NCBI GenBank assembly: GCA_019749875.1
Contig: JAIEPK010000021.1
Span: forward strand, 1 to 54,544
Source of the DNA: Candidatus Binatia bacterium
Lineage (GTDB): Bacteria; Desulfobacterota; Binatia; UBA12015
Length of the DNA stretch: 54,544 bases
Direction: 5' to 3'
A program made the position numbers and the translations under genes. Of this stretch, positions 49,138 through 54,544 are shown piece after piece (the first letter of the stretch is position 1; every line of letters begins with the position of its first letter). The notes beneath the pieces were generated by a model, which saw only the letters and a list, made by a program, of their open reading frames with translations, was not told the DNA's origin and did no database searches.

Positions 49138-50508
49138 TCAGTCGCCGCTCGCGGCGGCGTGTCCCTGCGTCGCGCTGCCCGAAGGGCCGGCGCTCGCCTC
49201 CCCGGCCCACAGCGCGCGCCACGAGTCGTAGATGCGCTCCGTGATCAGCCGCGCGCCGCGCTGGTACGTGAAGTACGCCCACGACCACTCGAACAGCACC
49301 AGCGCGCGGTTCCGGAAGCCGATCAAGAAGAAGATGTGGATGCCGAGCCAGGCGAGCCACGCGAGCAGCCCGGACAGACGGAGCCAGCCGATCTCCGCGA
49401 CCGCGGACGCGCGACCGATCGTCGCGAGCGAGCCCTTGTCCCAGTACGTGAACGGAACGGTCGGCTTGCCGTCGAGCAGGCGAAGCACGTTCGCCGCTGC
49501 GTGGTCGCCCTCCTGCATCGCCGCCGGCGCGACCCCGGGCACGGCCTTGCCGTCCTGCGTGAACGCGCACAGGTCGCCGACCACGAACGCCTCGGGATGG
49601 CCCGGCACCGAGAGGTCGCGCTCGACCACGATGCGTCCCGCGCGGTCGAGCGGCACGCCGAGCGAGCGCGCGAGCGGCACGCCGCGCACCCCGGCGGCCC
49701 ACAGGACGGTGCGCGCCGCCACGTGCTCGTCGCCGATGCGCACGCCGGTCGCATCGATGCCCGCGACCATCGCCGACGTCCGGACGGTCACGCCGAGCCG
49801 CTCGAGCTGGCGCTGCGCGCTCGCCGACGACGCTTCGGAGTAGGCGGCCAGCACGCGCGGTCCGCCCTCGAGCAGCAGCACGCATGCTTGACGGGGATCG
49901 AAGCGGCGGAAGTCGCGCGCCAGAGTGTGGCGTGCGATCTCGCTCAGCGCACCGGCGAGCTCGACGCCCGTCGGGCCGCCGCCGATGACGACGAAGGTCA
50001 GCCACTCGGCGCGCTCGCGCTCGTCGGCCGCGCGCTCCGCGGCCTCGAACGCGAGCAGCACGCGGGTGCGGATCTCGACCGCGTCGTCGAGCGATTTCAG
50101 GCCCGGCGCGTGCGGCGTCCAGGCGTCGTGGCCGAAGTAGTTGTCGGTCGCTCCGGCAGCGAGGATCAGGTAGTCGTACGCGACCTCGCCCTCGGTGAGC
50201 CGAACGCGCTTCGCCGCGAGGTCGATCGAGGTCACCTCGGCGAGCAGCACCGTGGTGTTTGCCTGCCGGCGCAGGATGCGGCGGATCGGCGCGGCGATGT
50301 CGCTCGGGTTCAGGCCGGCGGTCGCGACCTGGTAGAGCAATGGCTGGAACAGGTGGTGATTGCGCCGGTCGAGCACGGTGACGTTTGCGCTCGCGCGCTT
50401 CAGGCGCTTGGCGGCTCGGAGGCCGCCGAAGCCCGCTCCGACCACGACGATCTGCGGCGCCGCGGACGGTTGGCCATCGAGCCGAGGCGGTCGGGCTTCG
50501 TCGGACAC
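49138..50508 (-). CDS. ndh: Type II NADH dehydrogenase (NDH-2)
   Basis: A 456-residue flavoprotein with two dinucleotide sites: FAD at IVVVGAGFGGLRAAKRLKRA and NADH at FVVIGGGPTGVELAGALSEI. The quinone-site-like QVATAGLNPSDIAAPIR comes early, and VVGDLCAFTQDGKAVPGVAP later. The C terminus carries a membrane-anchoring stretch (WLAWLGIHIFFLIGFRNRAL) of the NDH-2 type. The enzyme passes electrons from NADH to quinone without pumping protons. It is divergent from the rhodanese gene (152 bp spacer) and convergent with parE. Confidence 0.92.
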   Translation of the reverse strand: MSDEARPPRLDGQPSAAPQIVVVGAGFGGLRAAKRLKRASANVTVLDRRNHHLFQPLLYQVATAGLNPSDIAAPIRRILRRQANTTVLLAEVTSIDLAAKRVRLTEGEVAYDYLILAAGATDNYFGHDAWTPHAPGLKSLDDAVEIRTRVLLAFEAAERAADERERAEWLTFVVIGGGPTGVELAGALSEIARHTLARDFRRFDPRQACVLLLEGGPRVLAAYSEASSASAQRQLERLGVTVRTSAMVAGIDATGVRIGDEHVAARTVLWAAGVRGVPLARSLGVPLDRAGRIVVERDLSVPGHPEAFVVGDLCAFTQDGKAVPGVAPAAMQEGDHAAANVLRLLDGKPTVPFTYWDKGSLATIGRASAVAEIGWLRLSGLLAWLAWLGIHIFFLIGFRNRALVLFEWSWAYFTYQRGARLITERIYDSWRALWAGEASAGPSGSATQGHAAASGD

Positions 50509-50660
50509 CTCCCGACGCTACCACCATGCGCAGCCTTGTCGAAGGTGGCCCCGCGACGGACGTACGGTCGTCGAAAGCCGCGCGAGGCGGCCCCCGGACC
50601 CGCGGGAGGGCCCATGCGGACACCCTTGTCGTCGCGCGCTCCGACGGGTAGCCCGTTGCC

Positions 50661-50981
50661 ATGGTTTCCGAGATCAGCGTGACGGACCTGAGCCGGCGCA
50701 TCGCCGAGCCGAATGCACCCGTCGTCCTCGACGTGCGCGAGCCGCAGGAGATCGCGATCGCGCGCTTCCCCGGGGCGCTCGAGATCCCGATGCAGTCGGT
50801 GCCGTCGCGCATCGCCGAGCTCGACCCGAACGCCGAGGTCTTCGTGCTCTGCCATCACGGCATGCGCAGCGCGCACGTCGCGGAGTACCTCGCCGAGCAG
50901 GGCTTCACGCGGGTCGGCAACGTCACGGGCGGCATCGACGCCTGGGCGCTGATGGTCGACCCGAGCGTGCCGCGCTACTGA
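50661..50981 (+). CDS. Single-domain rhodanese
   Basis: A 106-residue rhodanese domain with VVLDVREPQEIAIARFPGAL at the first strand, the active-site cysteine in VFVLCHHGMRSAHVAEYLAE, and FTRVGNVTGGIDAWALMVDP at the end. The loop CHHGMRS is the six-residue type seen in sulfur-carrier rhodaneses such as GlpE-like proteins. It moves a sulfane sulfur through a cysteine persulfide. ATG 50661 begins the domain. The alpha/beta hydrolase gene follows closely. Confidence 0.93.
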   Translation: MVSEISVTDLSRRIAEPNAPVVLDVREPQEIAIARFPGALEIPMQSVPSRIAELDPNAEVFVLCHHGMRSAHVAEYLAEQGFTRVGNVTGGIDAWALMVDPSVPRY

Positions 50982-51043
50982 GCCCGCACGACGACAGCAC
51001 GACGGGCGCGCCGGCCGCGCCACCGGGACGCTCGCTCCGCCTG

Positions 51044-51883
51044 GTGGTCGCCGACGTGACGCTGCACGTGGTCGATTACGGCGCGGCGAGCGAGGCCGCG
51101 GCTGCGCGCCCGCTCTTGCTGCTCCACGGCGGCATGGGCCATTCGCGCTGGTGGGACCTCGTCGCGCCTCGGCTGACGGGGGTCGCGCATCCGTTCGCCT
51201 TCGATCGGCGCGGACACGGCGACAGCGACTGGGCGGATCCCGAGCGCTACGGCTGGGAGCTCGACCTGCGCGACGTCGAGGAGGTCGCGCGTCGCCTGAG
51301 CCCGCTCCCGTGGAGCATCGCGGGGCACTCGCAGGGTGGACTCCTCGCCGTCCATCTGGCGAGGCGCGGCAACATCCCGCTGCGCGATCTGATCCTGCTC
51401 GACGTGCCGCTCGAGCCGCAGAGCCCGAGCCTGCAGCGCGCCGGGCAGGCGTTCCGGCGCATGCCGCAGATCCGCTATCCATCGCTCGAGGCGGCCCTGC
51501 AACGCTTTCAGCCGTTCCCGCCGGTGCACCACGTGCCGCCCGACGTGCTCGAGTATCTCGGGCGCCACAGCTTCAAGCCGGCGGACGACGACAGCGGCGA
51601 GCTGGTGTCGAAGTTCCACTGGAAGTCGTATCAGCGCGACCGCAGCCGCGAGGCCAACCCGCTTCAGGACCACGACGCACGGCTGCGCGCGATCGACGTG
51701 CCGGTGCTGAGCGTTCGGGGCGGCGACTCGACGATCCTGTCGCGCGAGGACCAGGCGGAGCTGCTGCGTCGGCTGCGCGACGGCCGCGGTGTCGAGGTGG
51801 CGCGCGCGACGCACAGTCTGCACGCCGAGCAGCCGGCGCTGGTCGCGGCCGCGATGCGCGAGTTCCTGTCGCGGCATGCTTGA
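51044..51883 (+). CDS. Alpha/beta hydrolase
   Basis: A 279-residue hydrolase. The oxyanion strand LLLLHGGMGHSRWWD is followed by FAFDRRGHGDSDWAD, the nucleophile elbow WSIAGHSQGGLLAVHLA, an acid in VLSVRGGDSTILSRED and the catalytic histidine in ARATHSLHAEQP, so the triad is complete. The substrate is unknown. No ATG is in frame near the N terminus. GTG 51044 (or GTG 51056) is the best start; the open frame extends up to the rhodanese stop, and a CTG at 50978 overlapping it is a less likely option. Confidence 0.85.
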   Translation: MVADVTLHVVDYGAASEAAAARPLLLLHGGMGHSRWWDLVAPRLTGVAHPFAFDRRGHGDSDWADPERYGWELDLRDVEEVARRLSPLPWSIAGHSQGGLLAVHLARRGNIPLRDLILLDVPLEPQSPSLQRAGQAFRRMPQIRYPSLEAALQRFQPFPPVHHVPPDVLEYLGRHSFKPADDDSGELVSKFHWKSYQRDRSREANPLQDHDARLRAIDVPVLSVRGGDSTILSREDQAELLRRLRDGRGVEVARATHSLHAEQPALVAAAMREFLSRHA

Positions 51884-51940
51884 CGCCCTGCGACAGGCGC
51901 GGTGCGACGATGCCGGATCGCCCTGCCCGCCCGCAGCGTG

Positions 51941-52108
51941 CTAGTGTTCCGTCTCTCAAAGATCCGCGACAGTCAGGCGTCGAGGCGCCCCGACGGCAAG
52001 GCGCGCGACCGCGGCGTAGCCACGTCCTACGCCGCAGGGAGTGCAACGCAGCCGGCGGGGATGCATCGGCGGCTGGATGTTGCGGAGATGTGGGAGACGG
52101 GACACTAG
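51941..52108. mobile_element. Miniature inverted-repeat element flanked by CTAG (IS630-type MITE candidate)
   Basis: A 168-bp element with terminal inverted repeats of about 36 bp (27 of 36 positions match). Both ends read CTAGTGTyCCGTCTCyCA inward, so CTAG stands at each edge, matching the CTAG/TA target preference of IS630/Tc1-mariner elements. The interior has no gene but folds into hairpins, for example GCGGCGTAG with CTACGCCGC. The right end, AGGAG at 52107-52111, forms the ribosome binding site of the kinase gene at 52121. Confidence 0.75.
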
Positions 52109-52120
52109 GAGCACGACGTC

Positions 52121-53134
52121 ATGGAGCTGCACGAACGCCTCGCGCGCTACCTGAGCGGTCGCCTGGGAACGGAAGTCCGCGTCAGCGGCTTCGCGCGCAA
52201 GAGCGGCGGCGCGTCACGCGAGACCTATCTCTTCGACGCCGCCTGGGCCGAGAACGGCGGTACCGTGCAGCGCGGCTACGTGCTGCGCCGCGATCCGGTC
52301 GCGAGCGTGCTCGAGTCCGATCGTACGCTCGAAGTGAACGTCCTGCGCGCGGCGCACGCGCTCGGGCTGCCGACGCCGAAGGTCGCGTTCCAGGAGCTCA
52401 CCGGCGACGCGCTCGAGCGTCCGTTCTGCATCCTGGAGCGCTTGCCCGGCACGCCGACGCCGCCGACGTTCCCCGCTGCGTACCCGGTCGAGATGCGCGA
52501 GCGTACCGCCGAGGACTTCGTGTCGATCCTGGCGCGCATCCATGCCGCCGACTGGCGCAGCCAGGCTCTCGACGTCCTCGACGAGCCGGGCCCCGGCACC
52601 AGCGCCGCGCGCCGCGCGATCGACCTCTGGCGGCGCATCTACGAGCAGGATCGCATCGAGGCGCACCCCATCCTCGAGCGCGGCTTCGGCTGGCTCGAGC
52701 GCAACGTCCCGTCGACCGACGTCGTCACGCTCGTGCACGGCGACTACCGCAGCGGCAACTATCTGCACGACGAGAGCGGACGGATCACCGCGATGCTCGA
52801 CTGGGAGATGGCGCACTTCGGCGATCCGCACGAGGACCTCGGCTGGGCGGCGATGCCGTACTGGTCGTGCGAGGGCCGCGCGGGCGGCCTCGAGCACGAG
52901 GACGCGATGATCGCACGCTACGAGCGCGCCACCGGCACCGTGGTCGATCGCGCCCGCGTCCACTTCTACAAGGTGCTCGGCACCGTCAAGATGGCCGCGA
53001 TCTCGCTGACCGGCGTCAAGAGCTTCTGTGCCGCGCGCAGTGCGGAGCCGACGCTGGCGGTCGTCGGCATCGTCCTCGGGCGCCTGAGCGTGGAGCTCGT
53101 GCAGCTCCTCGGCCTCGACGCCGGAAACGGGTGA
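52121..53134 (+). CDS. APH-fold phosphotransferase (LvaA/ACAD10-kinase-like)
   Basis: A 337-residue kinase-like protein of the aminoglycoside-phosphotransferase fold: GGASRETYLFDAAW in the N lobe, RPFCILERLPGTP at the hinge, the catalytic loop LVHGDYRSGNYLHDESGRIT and the metal site MLDWEMAHFGDPHEDLGW. In this subfamily (with ACAD10/ACAD11 and LvaA of the levulinate pathway) the substrate is a 4-hydroxyacyl-CoA, which is phosphorylated before elimination; assigning that here is inference from the neighbours. ATG 52121 uses a ribosome binding site that overlaps the miniature element. The DUF6285-like gene follows after 4 bp. Confidence 0.85.
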   Translation: MELHERLARYLSGRLGTEVRVSGFARKSGGASRETYLFDAAWAENGGTVQRGYVLRRDPVASVLESDRTLEVNVLRAAHALGLPTPKVAFQELTGDALERPFCILERLPGTPTPPTFPAAYPVEMRERTAEDFVSILARIHAADWRSQALDVLDEPGPGTSAARRAIDLWRRIYEQDRIEAHPILERGFGWLERNVPSTDVVTLVHGDYRSGNYLHDESGRITAMLDWEMAHFGDPHEDLGWAAMPYWSCEGRAGGLEHEDAMIARYERATGTVVDRARVHFYKVLGTVKMAAISLTGVKSFCAARSAEPTLAVVGIVLGRLSVELVQLLGLDAGNG

Positions 53135-53138
53135 ACGC

Positions 53139-53669
53139 ATGCGCCCCGATCTCGACGACGTTCTGTCCGGCGTGCAGAGGCTGCTGCTGAACGACTTCCT
53201 GCCGGCTCTCGCCGCGTCGGCGCCGTTCCTCGCGGAGCAGGCGATGTACGCGAACCTGCTCCTGGAGTACGGCAAGAAGACCTGGCCGACGCTGCATCTC
53301 GCGCTCGCCGAGGAACACGGCGACCTGTGCGCGACGCTCGCGAGCGCCGCGGGCGCGCTGCGCGGCGACACGCGGGCGAGCGAGCTCGTCGGGGCGATCG
53401 ACGCCGCGACGACGAGCGCCGTCACGGACGTCACGCGAACGAGCCTCGACGCGCTCGCGGCGCGCAATCGCACGCTGCGCGAGCTGGTGAGCCGGGTGGT
53501 GATCCTGCTCGACGCGCAGGAGTCCGCCGCGAGCGACCATCCGCAACGAGCGACGCACAGCGCGGCCGACGGTCCACGTCACGCCGCGCGTGCCGCGACC
53601 GATACCTACCTCGTCCGCGCCGCGCGCCGGCAGTACGCGAATCTGCAGCAGCTCGGCCTGATCTGGTAG
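53139..53669 (+). CDS. DUF6285-like partner protein of the kinase (LvaB-like candidate)
   Basis: A 176-residue, mainly helical protein with no signal peptide. The N-terminal part (DLDDVLSGVQRLLLNDFLPA, then APFLAEQAMYANLLLEYGKK) resembles the small proteins encoded next to ACAD10-type kinases (DUF6285). In the levulinate pathway the kinase LvaA needs a small partner, LvaB; the same pairing is likely here, judging by the 4-bp spacing and gene order. The C-terminal third is variable. I cannot show the homology without a profile search. Confidence 0.6.
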   Translation: MRPDLDDVLSGVQRLLLNDFLPALAASAPFLAEQAMYANLLLEYGKKTWPTLHLALAEEHGDLCATLASAAGALRGDTRASELVGAIDAATTSAVTDVTRTSLDALAARNRTLRELVSRVVILLDAQESAASDHPQRATHSAADGPRHAARAATDTYLVRAARRQYANLQQLGLIW

Positions 53670-53693
53670 CGCCGCGCCCGAAGGAGAACGTCG

Positions 53694-54506
53694 ATGTCCG
53701 ATCAGCCCGCCTTCGCGACCATCCGCCTCGAGATCGAGGGCCGCACCGCGATCATCACGCTCAACCGGCCCGATCGCCTGAACGCGATGAACCAGCAGAT
53801 GAAGGACGACCTGCGCGAAGCCTGGACCATCGTGCGCGACGACCCGGAGATCTGGTGCGCGATCGTCACCGGCGAGGGGCGTGCGTTCTCGAGCGGCGCG
53901 GACGTCGAGTCGCTCGACACCGGCGGCTTCAAGAAGATCGACCACTGGCGGAAGCTCGCCATGATCGAGACCATCCGTGCGCTGCCCACGCCGCGCCGCA
54001 TGGGGGTCATGAAGCCGGTGATCGCCGCGGTGAACGGCCTCGTGAACGGCGTGACCCTCGACCTCGTGACGGAGGCCGACATCCCGATCGCGTCGGACAA
54101 GGCGCAGTTCTTCGATTCGCACGTGTCGCTGGGCTACGTATCGTCGCACGAGATGGTGAACATGGCGCGGCGCGTGCCCGTCGCGGTCGCGATGCGCATG
54201 GCGCTGCTCGGCGCGAAGGAGCGCATGAGCGCGGAGCGCGCGCTCGCGGTCGGGCTCGTCACCGAGGTCGTGCCGCACGAGCAGCTCATGGCGCGCGCCC
54301 GCGAGCTCGCCGGCATGCTGTGCGAGAACGCGCCGCTCGCGGTGTGGGGCACCAAGATGGGCATCCTGCGCGGGCTCGGCCTGCCGGTCGAGCAGGCGGA
54401 GGAGATCGCGGCCGGCTACCTCGAGGTGGTCGAGCAGAGCGAGGACCACGCCGAGGGACCGCGCGCGTTCATGGAGAAGCGGAAGCCGGCCTGGAAGGCG
54501 CGCTGA
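53694..54506 (+). CDS. Enoyl-CoA hydratase/isomerase family protein
   Basis: A 270-residue crotonase-fold protein: IRLEIEGRTAIITLNRPDRL at the first strands, the first oxyanion-hole segment GEGRAFSSGADVESLDTGGF, and the second in KPVIAAVNGLVNGVTLDLVT. It ends ARAFMEKRKPAWKAR-like (PRAFMEKRKPAWKAR). The second oxyanion segment has NGLVNGVTL instead of the usual NGxAxGGGxxL, so the fold is sure but the reaction is not. ATG 53694 follows AAGGAGAACG. It completes the kinase/DUF6285-like operon and fits hydration or isomerisation of the enoyl-CoA made after phosphate elimination. Confidence 0.88.
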   Translation: MSDQPAFATIRLEIEGRTAIITLNRPDRLNAMNQQMKDDLREAWTIVRDDPEIWCAIVTGEGRAFSSGADVESLDTGGFKKIDHWRKLAMIETIRALPTPRRMGVMKPVIAAVNGLVNGVTLDLVTEADIPIASDKAQFFDSHVSLGYVSSHEMVNMARRVPVAVAMRMALLGAKERMSAERALAVGLVTEVVPHEQLMARARELAGMLCENAPLAVWGTKMGILRGLGLPVEQAEEIAAGYLEVVEQSEDHAEGPRAFMEKRKPAWKAR

Positions 54507-54544
54507 TCGCGCTCGGCGCGTGGCGCGCGCCGCTGGACGCGCTG

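Overview
This is a GC-rich (roughly two-thirds GC), gene-dense stretch of bacterial chromosome. Housekeeping genes dominate (dnaX, recR, secF, hflX, dnaE, guaA, guaB, typA, parC, parE). A type IV pilin, a GspE/PilB-type ATPase, a GT9 (LPS-type) glycosyltransferase and lipoprotein/outer-membrane-type proteins point to a Gram-negative cell. An LLM-class flavin oxidoreductase, a stand-alone acyl-CoA dehydrogenase, a fused CoA-transferase and a MoxR/CoxE pair fit the deltaproteobacteria-like lineages (for example Binatota or Myxococcota). The sequence alone does not settle the taxon.

Layout. 1-6025 (+): dnaX 3' end, ybaB, recR, secF, tRNA-Arg(CCT), a GT9 glycosyltransferase, and an overlapping dGTPase/TPR pair. 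6110-8449: an IS1595-type (ISXO2-like) element with a transposase and two passenger ORFs, followed by 645 bp without a credible gene. 9095-12932 (-): MoxR ATPase, CoxE-type VWA protein, bifunctional nuclease, membrane-anchored TPR protein. 13022-13774 (+): NRDE/TANGO2 protein. 13785-25756 (-): a long co-directional run guaB-guaA-dnaE-hflX-pgsA-like-LolA-like-IMPase-like-spermidine synthase-like, with a hairpin-rich insertion between guaA and dnaE. 25936-27512 (+): gamma-carbonic anhydrase and a quinone-oxidoreductase-like MDR, then a strong hairpin and a convergent secreted cyclophilin. 28311-29617 (+): LLM oxidoreductase coupled to a miniature HIT-like protein. 29655-35122 (-): pilin, typA, a GspE-receiver fusion and a small unknown protein. 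35424-41272 (+): parC, an I9-like lipoprotein, an arylsulfotransferase-like protein, acyl-CoA dehydrogenase and a small membrane protein. 41300-44422 (-): RNA methyltransferase, fused CoA-transferase, YheU-like protein. 44587-49056 (+): MFS exporter, FAD oxidase, parE. 49138-50508 (-): NDH-2. 50661-54506 (+): rhodanese, alpha/beta hydrolase, a small inverted-repeat element, then an APH-fold kinase/DUF6285-like/enoyl-CoA hydratase operon.

How the genes may work together. The guaB-guaA pair makes GMP, and parC with parE makes topoisomerase IV although they lie about 10 kb apart. The kinase/DUF6285-like/hydratase trio resembles the kinase-plus-partner step used for 4-hydroxyacyl-CoA breakdown. 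The pilin and the GspE-receiver fusion suggest regulated pilus or secretion function. The least ordinary items are the IS1595 element with its palindromic left end, the CTAG-flanked miniature element whose edge supplies a ribosome binding site, the hairpin cluster flanked by 8-bp repeats, the riboswitch-like pilin leader and the GspE-receiver fusion. No CRISPR array, prophage or rRNA operon is present.
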